Source: Gnetum montanum
Lineage: Eukaryota; Streptophyta; Gnetopsida; Gnetales; Gnetaceae
NCBI GenBank assembly: GCA_015680685.1
Contig: MNCI01016492.1
Location: forward strand, 681,060 to 745,059
Reading direction: 5' to 3'
Length of the DNA stretch: 64,000 bases
A program made the translations under genes and the position numbers. Below the pieces are notes generated by a model that ran no database searches, was not told the origin of the DNA, and saw nothing but the letters and a program-made list of their open reading frames with translations. Below are positions 20,303-32,040 of the stretch, piece after piece (position 1 is the first letter of the stretch; each line of letters begins with the position of its first letter).

Positions 20303-21115
20303 TCAACCATTAATACGCAATTGTCTCTTAATGGCCTTTACGTTGAGTGTTCCGTAAGGGCAGGGAGACTTATGGTTTGACTCCTCTACGCTACCATCCG
20401 AAAATGGCAGGTCGGCCCAAGCTAGACTGTCATCATTGCTGTCAGTTTGTTGAGGGATTTGGAGATGGGTTGGATCACCAGTCGTTTCTATCTCTGAACC
20501 CCGTTCTTCTTCAATGTTATTGACGGTCGTGGGGGTGATTTCGTCACTGCGGATCAAAACCTCTCCTCCGGCATAGGGCAGGTGTATCTCTTGGTGTATC
20601 GGTGATGAAACCGCCCTCAGCTGGGCTAACCATGACCTCCCTAAGATCAGGTTGAACCCTGGCATCTCCTCGACGACTAAGAAAGTGGCATTTGTCGGGA
20701 ATTGATCCCCCACCACAAACTCAATACGCACCGTCCCCTTAACTTGAACCCGTGCCTCGTTGAATGATTTTACGCAAGCCATCGTCATGGGCATGATTTA
20801 GTCGACCAGACCCAACCTATCCAAGATGGAATAGGGAATGACGTTGGTAGCTGCGCCATCATCTACGTGCACTCTTCGGATCCGGTATTGACCGACCTAG
20901 ATAGTGATAAACATAGGTTCAGTTGTCACCTGACCTTTCTTCAGATCGTCTTTAATAGACTCATCATAGAAGGTCAGTGAGGTAGGCCTGGGTTGCTCAG
21001 ATTTAGAAGGAAACATGACAGCATGTATCGCTTCCTCTTCCGCTGGTAAGCTGCCATCCAGTGATATGGACATCAGCATGTGAATCATAGCCTCACGGTG
21101 TTCTCGAGATGTCAT
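20303..21115 (-). pseudogene. Element A aspartic protease and Gag-Pro junction
   Basis: Open pieces 20794-20303 and 21115-20897 are joined by a frame that carries VHVDDGAATNVIPYSILDRL (active-site motif VDDGA at 20853-20866, + coordinates), followed by one TAA near 20797. Downstream is the flap and ILGRSWLAQLRAVSSPIHQE, the second conserved protease block. DDGA in place of DTG/DSG is usual for Tat-type proteases. The enzyme cleaves Gag and Pol. The frame ends with a ~70-residue acidic tail at 20303. RT does not follow directly: 5 kb of antisense gene intervenes. Confidence 0.82.
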
Positions 21116-24091
21116 AAGCAGGTCGTAAAGGCTTAGTGTTGTGTTCTTTTGCTTGAGAGCCTGTTTGACTTGCGTAAATGGGTCGAGGAGGTCCTTCTCT
21201 CAGCTAGGTTGTTTATCCCCCTTGTCCTCTTCCATGCGGCCCAGGAGACGGATCTCTCGAGGTAGGACAGTGTTGGTCAAAGGGTTGCTCTTTTTCTTGC
21301 CAAGAGAAGGTGGCTGTGTTTTTGCGCCTTTATCCTACTTCTGAGGCATAGATGAAGGCGTAGAGGCCTAGGGCCTAGGCTTAGGGAAGCCGAGCGTAAA
21401 ATGGTCTTTCATTGCGTTAACTGATGTGTCCTCTCCCTTTCGTTTGGGAGGTGACGATTGACACTTTTGGTTAGAGGTCTGCTCCTGCGTGAGAGGAGCA
21501 GCCTGTGGTTTTGGCACCCTGATAATGAAGGGCACCCTAGGCGTGGGCACAGATGAGACTGTGGCTTGACTGTCGCTACGTGACTGAGGGTGTATCCGAG
21601 AAGGTGCCCGTATGATGAAGGGCGGCCTCGAGACCCCACTGGCTGCCGATGAAATGGTTGGCCCCCTTTGTGATCTGGCAGGCACACGCAAAACAAAAGG
21701 CTGTTTTGGAGGTTCCCTCCTCTCACTGTCCGTACTCACCACAGTGATTGTATAAGGATTGTCGTTTGCGTTCAACGGGTCCTTATATACGTGCAATGTT
21801 TGGTTTTTTGGACGCGTCGGGTTGCTTCTGTCTAACTTGAGTAAACCATCATCCAGCATACATTGAATGTCATCTTTCAACGCCCAGCAGTAATCCATAT
21901 CGTGACCACACAGCTGGTGGTAGTCACAGAAATGGTCTAGCCTAAAAGATCTCGGAACTGGTGGTTCGTTAGGTAAGGTTAAAGAAGGGTTCTTCAGTAG
22001 TTCACAGTGACGTCTGTGACACTTTAGAGCTTCCTCGGACACCTTCTTAGGTTGAATGTGCCCCACCCCTAACAGTTGTTTCAACAGTTCAAAATGTTTT
22101 ACAGGCAAGGCCGCGTATTTTAAACGATCCTTACGCTCAAAGTTTGGCTTTGGATGGGGGGGCCCTTTAGGGGCAGTTGTGCCTTGGCTGGTGCCAGCAC
22201 CAGCCATGGTTTCAGGAGGCATCGTGGGTGACTTCTTGTTCTTAGTCTTTGTACCCTCAGTCATCGCAGCTATTGTCGTTGTCGCTGCTTTACCTTTGTC
22301 TTTGCTCTTGTTGTGTGCATTCCAGTAGGCGACATACGCCGGGTCCTTGTTGGCCTCCGCAGCATCTTGGAGGTTTCTAGTTTGAGCGAAGGCCTAGTGT
22401 AGAGAGTTGGGAAAAAGATAATATAACTTTGACTTAATAAAGTCGTTGACTGCTCCTTTGAATATAGCCAACAGATGTGAGTCCGCGATCGGCTCGCGGA
22501 TCTCATTCAAGGTAGCATTCCAGCGTTGTATGAACTTTTGGATGGGCTCGAACGAGTCTTTTTTCACCCCCATTAGCTGATCCAATGTGACTTCCAGTTT
22601 CAAGTTGTATTTGAAGCGGGTCACAAATTGGGTCAGTAGCTCTTCCAAGGTTGAGATGGAAGAGCATGGGAGGGCTCGGTACCAATCCAAAGCTTTCCCT
22701 GTTAGAGACATTGTAAAGACTCAGATGATGGTGTGTGGCCACTGTTGCAACAACAAGGACTCAAACCTAAACGTGACCAAGTGAGCATTAGGATCTCCCT
22801 CCCCATTGTACTTGGTAAAATGAGGTAGGGACATCCCTGGCGGCAACGACAGCATAGGGACCGCTGGACTAATCAGATCATCCTGGTAAAAGTCCATGAT
22901 CTGAATGGTATCAGAACCAGCGGCTTTGAGGCATCAAACCTTCTCGGTGAGAGTCTGTATAAGCTGGAAGGCCTGGTCTAGACCTGTTGATGGAGGTGTC
23001 TGTGCAGAAGGCATACAAGGTTGGACTGGGAGGGCGGCACTAGGGAATGGAAACGACGGGAGAGATTGGCTGGTTGCTTGTGGGGTGGGGATCCCTGCAG
23101 GCGGAGGGGCCTATGAAGACCACCACCCACTGGTTTGCGAAGAGGGGTTAGCCACCGCCTGCTGCGTAAGATAAGGATAGATATACTGCGGGACCACCTG
23201 TGAAACTTGCGTTGCGGGTGCAACGGAGGGTTGCACACCATACAGCGCAGACTGGTTATGTTGCGCTGCAGGGTTGGCCCACTGACTTGCGGTAGGCTGT
23301 TGGATGTATGTTTGTGGCTAAACAATTGTGGTGATCTATTGAGTTGGAGGGGGCGAGAGCGGTAAAGTTTGCACTGGGCGAGTTGTTGATATGGTGTGAG
23401 GTTGTATCTGAGGGATGAAATGGGGTGCAGTGGTTGTCGGAACCACCATTGGAATGCTGAGTACTCGTGATGATGCGACCGCCCCCATATTATTGGGGGG
23501 CACTTGCACTTGCAGCCCAGATGGCTGCACAGTGGCTTGTGGAATGATGGGGACATGCATCTGTGTGGTTATGGCTGAGTCAAGAGGAGTGGCCTCTCCA
23601 TTGAAAGGAAACAGGGGATTTATGTACGTGTGGGGGCTCAGGGTATGGAACGAATGTTCCGACTGGGCTGCCAATTTGTCCTCTTCCTCCTCCCCATTTT
23701 GGGATTCCACCATAGCCTGTGTAGCCTAGCTCTTGGCCATGACCAACTGTGTGATAAGTTCATGTTGATGTTTGGTCAAGGGAATAATGTCGTAAGCTGT
23801 TGGTTTGAAATCATGGCCCCCTCGGTGGATCACCTCAAAGTTTCGTTTCGCTTCGACCTCGGCTCGGCTAAGAGCCAGCTCCGCCTGGATCTTAACACAG
23901 TTAAAGTTTTATTCTTTAGGGGTTATGACTGTAAAGACAGGCTCTTTTCCATGAAGTCTCAATGATCGACGCAATGGCCCTTGAGATCCTGTTGCGCTAG
24001 GAGCTGGTCTGGTGACCGCGATAGGGTTCACAGATGTGGCATCCAAATCAGCAGGGACCATGGTGGTTGTGGTCATGTACAAGGAATTCAT
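21116..24091 (-). pseudogene. gag: Element A gag
   Basis: Begins at ATG 24091 (MNSLYMTTTTMVPADLDATS), ~220 bp after the primer site. An in-frame TAA at about 23906-23908 and further stops divide the gene. Recognisable parts: a Gln/Pro/Val-rich N-terminal region (23713-23336); the retrotransposon Gag core (22711-22394; ALDWYRALPCSSISTLEELL, FIQRWNATLNEIREPIADSH); and the C-terminal region (22264-21368) with a knuckle C-x2-H-x3-GH-x4-C (CDYHQLCGHDMDYC) and three Pro-rich repeats PFIIRAP/PFIIRVP. Gag forms the virus-like particle and packages element RNA. A TAG at about 22394 separates core and nucleocapsid in this copy. Confidence 0.85.
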
Positions 24092-24310
24092 TGAGTAATG
24101 AGATTAATGATAACTGGTAATCGGATCTAAGAAATGATTGGCAAAAAAAGCACGAATAGGCTTTCTACCCTGTAGGATTCCAAAGAAATCATCCTTGCGA
24201 CTGATCTACACCACACGATTTGCTGTAAACTTCCCTAGAGGTATTACATCTACGATTTAGGGTATGGATCGCTAATAGGGCTACTCGAAATATTTGGATC
24301 GGAGGTTCAG

Positions 24311-24328
24311 GCCCTCCTTCTAGCACCA
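24311..24328 (-). promoter_or_regulatory. Primer-binding site of element A
   Basis: The minus strand after the LTR end (…TTACA) reads GTTTTC then TGGTGCTAGAAGGAGGGC. TGG complementary to a tRNA CCA end at this position is the expected primer site. From memory, a closely similar sequence (TGGCGCTAGAAGGAGGG) is common in plant Tat elements. The matching tRNA was not identified. Confidence 0.65.
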
Positions 24329-24334
24329 GAAAAC

Positions 24335-25920
24335 TGTAACGATGGAAAATGTCGGCAGTTGGAAAATGCCAAACAAAATTCCGCGTACACAGTTTTAACC
24401 ACGGATCCGTGCGAGGGCTATGCTGGAAAAATGAATCCGCGGCACCTTGAACGGTCTTGTCGATCAGACAGGGACTTACTAATCAGTAAATCGATGAAGA
24501 TAATGAATATCTCATGGAACGATCTGATTCGAGGAATCGCAAAATGAGGGGAAAACGACGTAGATGAATTGTAACGATGATAACGCTAAACACGATAAGA
24601 GGAGGCTAACACAAGAGAAACACGTAGTTTCAAGATCTACGCTTTGACTTAAAAAACATGTATATTTTGTATATCACGTTACACTGGGGAGACCCCGATT
24701 ACTTGATGTAAAGCAAGCACAAAACAACAAGAAAACTGTCCAAACAGAAGTCCGATCTACCTCGTGGGCCAAAGCTGGGATGCAAGGAAGGTCAAGCTCT
24801 GACTTCTATCAATCAACTATTTCTGACCAATAGAGTCTGCAAACCATGCAAGATGATCTCACGATCTTTGATCTGCTTCTTTCGCCTTAGGTAATTTCTG
24901 TTTAGGACCGCCAATGATCGCTGATGGAGAAAGTTGTGTCTTCCCCAAAAGAACGATTACTCTTGTTGCTGATGATCAAAGCGAACTGTGCTCTATTTCT
25001 GTGGGGAGGTGATGCTGTCAACAATTGCCAGAGTGCTGCTCTCTCCATCTCTGCTCAAAGTGATAAGTCCTGTCCTCAGAAAAATGTCCTTGCCTCTTTG
25101 ATTCGCCAGCCCTTGTATCTTTATCAACTGGGGTATTTATAGGCTACGACGTCCTATGGAAAAGATGCAACCCTGATGACGTGTGTCCCGAATGTTTCGG
25201 GTATTGTTGACCTAACCATTTTTGTGTCAAACTTTGTGACTACGCACAATACGCTTATTTGCGTATTGTGCGTGCGAAGAACAGATGCGCATCGGGCATG
25301 TTTCAACTGTCTTTGGGTTATATTATGCTCATTCGCGCTGCGTTGCGTGCATGAGCGTAACATAACATGGAAACAATGGATTCAAGCTGTTTTACGCTCG
25401 TTTACGTAGCCACACGTAATGAAGCGTAAACAAGGTTTAGCTTGGTGAAGCAATACACTGCGATACACTTCGTTGCGTATGATGAGTAATCTGCATGCCA
25501 AGAGAAAAGGGTTGATCTGTTGCACTTCCTTAGACTTTTCCTTTGATTGTTTTGGAACTCATTACGCTGCCGTGCATAACAGAGCGTAAACCTGGCCTTG
25601 AACAAAAGCCTTAGCAAAATATACAAGAAGTTGCATGTTACACTGCTCAAGCCTCTCCACATGTCGAAGTAAATAGCCTTCTGATGCTGGATTATGTTTG
25701 AACAGAATCACGCTAAGCACTATTACGCTGTGTCGCGTGGTATAGCATAAATAGAAAAAGCATAGAAAGATTAGGAATCTGCACAGGAAGTCGAAGACTT
25801 GATGCTACGCGCCTCTTGGTCTTGCTCTGTCTTATTCTCCCTTTTGGAATTCTGACATGCGCCCTTGCCTGAATTGCGAATCTTTGCCTAAGGCCGACTC
25901 GCAATTTTCATGGTGTTTCA
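24335..25920 (-). mobile_element. Element A 5' LTR
   Basis: 1586 bp, complete, TGTAACGA...GTGTTTCA on the plus strand. The minus-strand TATA box TATAAATA is at 25134-25141. It is the better LTR for measuring length and promoter content because the other copy has an N gap. It is followed by the target duplication GCGAT at 25921. Confidence 0.95.
25134..25141 (-). promoter_or_regulatory. LTR TATA box (5' LTR of A)
   Basis: TATAAATA on the minus strand, followed downstream by the R/U5 part of the LTR. It should drive the genomic RNA and the gag-pol mRNA of element A. Confidence 0.55.
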
Positions 25921-25925
25921 GCGAT
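25921..25925. repeat. Target-site duplication (GCGAT), right side of element A
   Basis: Exact repeat of 8269-8273. Removing A rejoins the gag frame of element C. Confidence 0.95.
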
Positions 25926-27628
25926 GAGTTGGAAGATGTGTTGCATGATGGTGATCCTCACCTCCTCCATTGTTTTGAATCTTTTACTACTGTAGCCACA
26001 ATTGTATGGTCTTGCTTGATTTTATTATTATCTCTCCTTGCATGTTGATTTTTATAGGGCACATAGGCTAGATCATTGATTGCCTTAGATGCCTCCTTAA
26101 TGTTCTTGATTTGTAAGAAGGCTTGGCTTAGGGACTAGGATTCTAGGTTGTAAAGCTTTGACTTAATAAAGTCATTTATTGCTTCCTTTTTGATGGATAA
26201 GAGATAAGTTTTAGTAATAGGCTCTAGGATCTCGTTGAGTGTTGAGTTCCACCTTTGACTGAATCTTTTGGCTGATTCATGTGGCCCCTACCTCACCTTC
26301 ATTAGTTGATCCAACATGACATTCTACTTCAAGTTGTATCTAAAGTGATTGAAAAATTAGTTAATCAAGTCCTCAAGGGAAGAGATGAAACCTCTAGGAA
26401 AGGTTTGATAACAATATAGAGCCTTTTCCTTTAGAGACATGGGAAAGATCCAGAGTATTGTATGAGGTCAAGCTTGCAAGTAGAGGCACTTAGACCAAAA
26501 GATTTCTAGATGTCTGTTGGTATTCCCTTCATCATTTTATTTGATGAATTTTGGAATAGGAAAGCCTATAGTCAAGGTTAGTTGAGGCACCATAGGACTT
26601 ATAGGGTCATCCTAGTAAAAAACTAGAACCTTGACCATTTAAGTGTTGTTGGATTAAATTTTTCATAGCTCTTTGTTAAGGCCTTGGATAATTTGAAAAG
26701 CTTTATCCAAGCCTTGGAGAATCGTCATGGGTTATGGTGTTTGTGTTGATGGGTAAGGTATCAATTGGGAGGCCTATGGCCTCATAATGGATTGTAGTAT
26801 AGAAGGGAGTGGTTGGGTCATCATGGTCATAAGGGAACTAAACAATGAGAAGGAAGTTGAAGCTGACACTTAGGTAGCATAGGGTATAAAGGGTGTTTGT
26901 GATTCTTGAGTTGTTTAGGATTCCATGATGGGGCTTGCTATCATGGAGAACGGATGAGTGGTGGTGATAACCACTAGTGATGGCCATGTAGATCAAGGAT
27001 ATGTGGAAAATGACATAGATGAGAAAAGGGAGGATGTCTATGGCACAGGTTGTACCTCATGTGTGGCTATAACCAGTGTAGTTCCATAAATTGTAGAATA
27101 CAGAAGAGATGATGGTTGAGACACTTAACCTATGGAAGTAATCATAGGGGTTGAAGTAGACACTATAACTTGGGGGGCTATCATTTGGAATAGACCCTTG
27201 ATGAAGTTGTTAGGTTTCGGGTTAGCCTCAAACTCGTCAATTTCTTTGTGTTCGCTGAGTATATTGAGCTTCTCACTTTGTTCATTCATCTCAATAAAAT
27301 CTAGAATATAAGCATTGATATCATTCAAAGGAATGTTGTCATATAAGGAAGGGATATAATCATTCCCATCATAGTGGATAAGCTCATACTCATGTTTGGC
27401 ATTAGCTTCTCCATGTGGAATGAGTAGGCCTACTTGAATTTTTACACAAATGAAATTATAATGATCTTCATTTATGATTGAAAAATCTAGGCTTCAACCC
27501 CTTAGCCTAAGTGATTACCTATGTTCAACTACTATGAGGTATTTGTGGTCATAGAACCTCATAGTGTCTTGGACAAAAGAATTGTCAGTGAAGTTGTATG
27601 ACAACATGGTTGACTAGCTAAATGACAT
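25926..27628 (-). pseudogene. Element C gag, 5' half
   Basis: Starts near ATG 27628. The N-terminal part parallels A's Gag: FICVKIQVGLLIPHGEANAK matches A's FNCVKIQAELALSRAEVEAK, and the open piece 27328-27125 (IEMNEQSEKLNILSEHKEID) corresponds to A's 23713 region. The Gag core follows at about 26.1-26.5 kb with many stops. The reading passes through the target duplication into 8268-7141 on the other side of element A. Confidence 0.72.
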
Positions 27629-27799
27629 GTTGATAATTTAGTTTTGGATTTCTTTCTATTTATTAGTAAAAATATAATAAGTAGGATGACCTATTAACAT
27701 AGTTGGCCGAAAATGCAAAAGTAGTAGGAAACTACTATTGAGTGGTGAAAACAAGAAAAGGAAAAATTAGTTTACCTAATAAATGGAAATAGATGTCAC

Positions 27800-27935
27800 A
27801 AGAGGAAGGGCATTGAATGGAATGGTATTAAATGGAATGGCATTAAAGGGGATAACATTGAATATAATGGTGTTGAAAAAAATGGAATTAAATAGAATGA
27901 CACTGAATGAAATGGTATTAAATAGAATGGGTATT
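27800..27935. repeat. Short tandem repeat in C leader (AATGGAATGGTATTA-like)
   Basis: Seven to eight imperfect units of 15-20 bp based on AATGGAATGGTATTAAATGG, lying between the gag start and the primer site. It keeps a frame open on both strands, which explains the apparent small ORFs there. Confidence 0.7.
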
Positions 27936-28140
27936 ACAGTAGATGGGAAATTTGTAGTAGACAAGAAATTTGTAGAAAAACCAAACTCTATTACTACTAC
28001 TATAACAAGGGTTATGGAAGAATGCTTGATAGCCAATGCTAGTTTTAAAGGTATGATAGAATAATGGAAGGATAGAAACTTTAAGGGCTTGGCATTAGAA
28101 AAAATGGCTTAAACAGGATTATGGCCAAGGTATGAGTGGA

Positions 28141-28159
28141 GGCCCTTCTTCTAGCACTT
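28141..28159 (-). promoter_or_regulatory. Primer-binding site of element C
   Basis: GGCCCTTCTTCTAGCACTT is the plus-strand counterpart of A's 24310-24328 (GGCCCTCCTTCTAGCACCA), next to the LTR boundary at 28166. The CCA has decayed to CTT. Confidence 0.6.
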
Positions 28160-28165
28160 GAAAAC

Positions 28166-29209
28166 TATTGGAGCTAGAATTATCGATTACTAGAATGGGA
28201 AAATTAAAATGATCTTAGTTCTAGAATATTTTTAACATTAAATTCCAAAGCCCTCTAATAAATGGAACCCAAGGTACCTTGGATAGTCTTTCCAATCACC
28301 AAGAGATTTATGGAATGTAAAAAAAAATGGCTATGAAAATGTAAATGTAATAATAGAGGAAATCATAAGTGAAAATGTAAATGTAAATAGAAATTGCCCA
28401 AAGGAAATGTAAATGGCTTTAAAAATGGAAATGGAAATGCTATTATAGTTGTAGATCCAAAATTAACATAAGTGTAGAAATAGAAACATAAACTAAAACT
28501 TGCATAACATGAAAAATAAACTTTATAAAAAATAAAGAATAAAGGTTTACAAAGTACAAGTTTTATGTCAAAATCATAAGAAGTTGATTGTGGAAGCTTG
28601 AAGTCCATTGAAGAAGGTAGGTTATGTCCTATAGCAACTTCACGATCTAGTTTCTTCCTTGCTCTAGTTTTCAACAACTTTCCATTTGTTTCCACCAGGG
28701 TCTGCAATGTGAGAATGCGATTGGTATTGCACTTTTAGAGAAATGGAAGCTATGTGCAAGTTTTTGTGCCCAGTGCAGTACTAGTTTCTAATACCAAACA
28801 ACATTGCAAGGTTAGGTTGTAATGGGCATTGGTGGTTGTGAAAGTTGAATTACTATGAAATATTGCAAAGTACCAAATTATTGTAATGTGCTAAAAATTG
28901 GAATTGTCAGGAGCATGAAAAATGCCAAAGTTTGAACATGCAAAAAGTTGGAAAGCTAAAAATGGTATTAATGTTAGGTATTTATAGGATTCGTATGTCT
29001 ATTTTTCGGTTTGACATTATTGCTGACAGATTGGTTTAATTTGAAAGTGGCAATGGCTATAATGCCTTAATGTAGTTACCATTTATGGTAAGTATGGAAT
29101 GGACTATAGCCACAAAACCCATCCATTTACTATAAATAGTAAATGGAATTTTTTGACCTCATTAGTGCCCTCATTACTATACATACTGGCCTTGATCAAT
29201 GATCATCTA
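28166..29209 (-). mobile_element. Element C 5' LTR, first piece
   Basis: Starts TATTGG (TG decayed to TA). This piece runs up to the insertion of element D, and the LTR resumes at 35136. Together the two pieces make about 1.72 kb. It includes an AT-rich, ATGTAAATG-rich low-complexity part at 28321-28440 and one unit of an internal ~130-150 bp duplication whose second unit lies beyond D. Confidence 0.78.
29205..29209. repeat. Target-site duplication (ATCTA), left side of element D
   Basis: ATCTA precedes the LTR start TGATGAGT and recurs at 35131-35135 after the LTR end ACTCATCA. Confidence 0.85.
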
Positions 29210-30072
29210 TGATGAGTGGCGAGGTACCCCTACACTCAACCATACGAATACGAGCATTTCACGCATGATCTGGTCGAACTCCACAGACGGACTAGTTGTA
29301 GTATCTAGACAGTTATCCTTAGGTTGCAGTTCATTGTCTTCCCATCTAGACTAGTGTTAACTTTGTCATGTATGGTTTAGTACAAAATGAGGTGTATGAT
29401 ATGTTTCTATACTAATGCTACTCCTGAAGGCAATGGAAGATAGTATTAACTAATTTAAGAGAGAAGGGTGAGAAAGAATCTAAGCTAGCCTAAGTGCAAT
29501 GAGAATCCATTCCTTGATCATCTGTACACATCTTGGACTATGTGCATGACTACCACTGGGATTACCAAGCATAGATCCTAGGTACGCTAATGGGTTACCA
29601 AGTAGTCACACTTAAATGCTCGTAATCAAGTCATAGTCATTCCACGTTTAACAAGGGTTTAGGGTGAGAAGAGATTAACTAAGAAAGTAGTAAATAAAAA
29701 TTAATTAAATAATTAAGGTAAGTGAATGCTGCAATGATGAAGTAATCTTGATCTTTATTTCTAGTCATGTGCATCTCCAAGTATGTCACACTTGAATAAA
29801 GGTTCCATACAATTACAAACACCACACTGCAGGCATACACTAGGAGGAAAAGGGTTGAGAGAAAGAAATTAAACACTTAACTAAGAACTGAAAAACTAAC
29901 TCCTAGAACAAGAAAAGATGCTTGCTATTTATAGAAATTGAGGTAGGCCGCAATATCGCGGGGGAAGATTCGATATCGTAGCTCTGATAATTGGGCCTCA
30001 TAGATCATATCTTGTATCAGGGCTCCCATAACTGAGCTCCAATAATTAGGCCTGATAGACCATGACTCATCA
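29210..30072 (-). mobile_element. Element D 3' LTR
   Basis: 863 bp, TGATGAGT...ACTCATCA. It shares long blocks with 34500-35130 (for example AAATAAAAATTAATTAAATA and GGAGGAAAAGGGTTGAGAGA). A TATA-like TATAAATAG on the minus strand lies at 29925-29933. Confidence 0.85.
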
Positions 30073-30081
30073 TACCCCCAC
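30073..30081 (-). promoter_or_regulatory. Polypurine tract of element D
   Basis: GTGGGGGTA on the minus strand abuts the LTR start TGATGAGT. Its G-rich form differs from the AACAAAGAGGG tract of the Tat elements, so D is a separate family. Confidence 0.6.
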
Positions 30082-32040
30082 GACTGAATAACAACTCATC
30101 CTCAAGTCAAAGAAAGTGAGGAATAAGTTCAATTGATTACACAGTGGATAGGTATGGGATTATTGACTGACTAAGAATTTATTCATGCCGTAGTGGAGAA
30201 TTAAACAAAATTTTGACATAGAAACAAAAGACAAAACTTGTGGAACTCATGGGGTTCCCAGTAGTGGTGGCTCCTCCATGGGTGTCTTTCCTTTGTTTTG
30301 TGCTCCAGGCTTATGAGATTGATATTATTGAAGAAGTGCTTGAAGTTTCTCCTCTTCTATCCACAGATTATGAGCCATCCATGCTAATGTTCCAATGTTT
30401 GATGGAGTTGGAACTTTCCATGGACATGGTAGCTGTGGAAACACTTGATTGGCCTTGACATGTCATGTCGCAACATCCATCATCCCTCTTCATAGGCTTG
30501 GGCCCTGACCTCTCCACCTTTTACTTGGATAGATTATGTAGTAATAGGAGTTCCATGATGGATGCTGAGTGATTATGCCTCCTTCTTTGTATGTTCTGCA
30601 TGATGTCCTTGGCCTTAGCCTCCCCCCTGGTCATTCGGTTGCACCTTGAGAAGGTTCTCCTTGTTGTCTTCTTTTAGGGGCCATCTATAATCACACAAAG
30701 ATCAATTTTTAGTAAGGTTATTGAAAAAGTTCAATGATTTCATACCTTACTCATTACCTTTAATAAATTTTTAATTCTTTGCTTAGTATGATTTTAGAGT
30801 TAGAAATTTTTTCAAGGAAGTTGCCCTAAAAGTTTAATGTCAGACCTGGTTTGTTTAGATGAAACATAAAAGGACCTAGTTTTGAGGAATGTTTGATAAA
30901 ATGATGACAAAGGAAAGAATAGATTTGACAATGAAGTACTCAGAGGGTATAAGATGATGTGGTGGTATGCAACAAGTACAAATTGCAACAGTCACGCAAG
31001 TGGGTCCTCCCCAAAGTAGGTTCCAACCTATAATGCCCTTGTGTAACCAGACGTTAAAATGTCTATAGGCACTAGAAGGATTAAATATAATCCATACCAG
31101 TTCCACAAAAAAAACACATGTAAATATCACTGGGATGAGGTAAGAATTCTACGCTATAAAAGACATGAGCTACAATTACATGAACAACGAGATGAGACAG
31201 ACTACAGAAGGGGTTGTAGAGATTGGGACATGAGGTATCTAACCCAAGGCACAGTGAATCTTGCATGTAAAGCGTGATTAATGTGTCATTAACCCGTCGT
31301 TCCAAGATCATGACTAAGTACATTCCTTTGATCAGTGACACCTCATTGTTTTATCCCATGATGAGTGACTATGAGAGTACCAGAACAACAAGGCGTATGA
31401 TCACTTGGCATTTTGTTCAAGGGAGGAGTGATTTCTGCTTGTGGCACTTCCTTTGTTTTTGTTTTTTTTTTTCTTTTCGATTGTTGAATGTAGAGAAGCT
31501 ACCAACCTTTAGGCATGGGTGAATGTCTTTCCAATGGGACCTCCTAGAACATCATTGGATTTTTGAGTGCCCTTTTGATTACTCTTACTCCCATTTTTCA
31601 TTAGATCTACAAGGATCTTAGTACAACCACATTGCATGATAACTCCCACAGACGTCACCAAAGAGAATCCACAAGTCCCCTTGATGTCACACCCTAATCA
31701 TTCCTTCTTGGTCAATCCTTCTTCATTTTGGGTACAATGAGCACAAAATTAATTTTAAGTTTTAATAATGTCAAGAATATCACTATACCCTCGAATAGAA
31801 CCTCTTATTTGTAGAATGGATGAGTGGGTGTAATGGGCTCACTATCCAAATAATTGATCACTTGAGACTTGATAACATAGAACACACCTCAACCAATGAG
31901 CCACATGAGTGTTTTATTTGTAGATGAGATTACTTAAAAAAACATAAAAAACAAAAAGACAAAAGGATAAAACAAGAAATTAAAAAGTGAAAAGCTTGAA
32001 AACAAAAAATTGTAAAATTAAAGAAAATGAAAAATAGTTA
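30082..32040. other. Element D non-coding interior
   Basis: Nearly 2 kb with only short frames on both strands and no recognisable domain. It contains a T-rich run at about 31455-31480. This is where a complete element would carry pol. Confidence 0.5.

Larger units (their letters stand above)
8274..25920 (-). mobile_element. Element A: near-complete Tat-type Ty3/gypsy retrotransposon
   Basis: A 17.6-kb minus-strand element with LTRs TG...CA at both ends and a 5-bp target duplication. In its own direction: 5' LTR (25920-24335), primer site, gag (from 24091), protease (to 20303), a block holding an antisense spliced gene (19710-15573 read in reverse), RT, RNase H, a second archaeal-type RNase H, integrase (to 11706), minisatellite, polypurine tract and 3' LTR (9999-8274). 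The two RNase H domains are the known hallmark of the Tat clade. The LTR copies differ at about 5% of sites by eye (some 17 differences in the first ~330 shared bases after the N gap), many of them transitions. It is richer in CpG than the flanking elements, consistent with being the most recent insertion. Each coding region has a few in-frame stops, so this copy is not autonomous. Confidence 0.92.

Noticed and set aside
21368-22711. Several ORFs of 60-105 residues on the plus strand and in other frames over gag
   Set aside because: Shadows of gag; the minus-strand frame has the Gag core and zinc knuckle.
27783-28064. 93-residue ORF rich in MVLNGM repeats
   Set aside because: Produced by a 15-20 bp tandem repeat in the leader of element C; open on both strands.
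28321-28470. ATGTAAATG-rich stretch as a regulatory element
   Set aside because: Simple low-complexity sequence inside C's LTR with no conserved counterpart that I could see.
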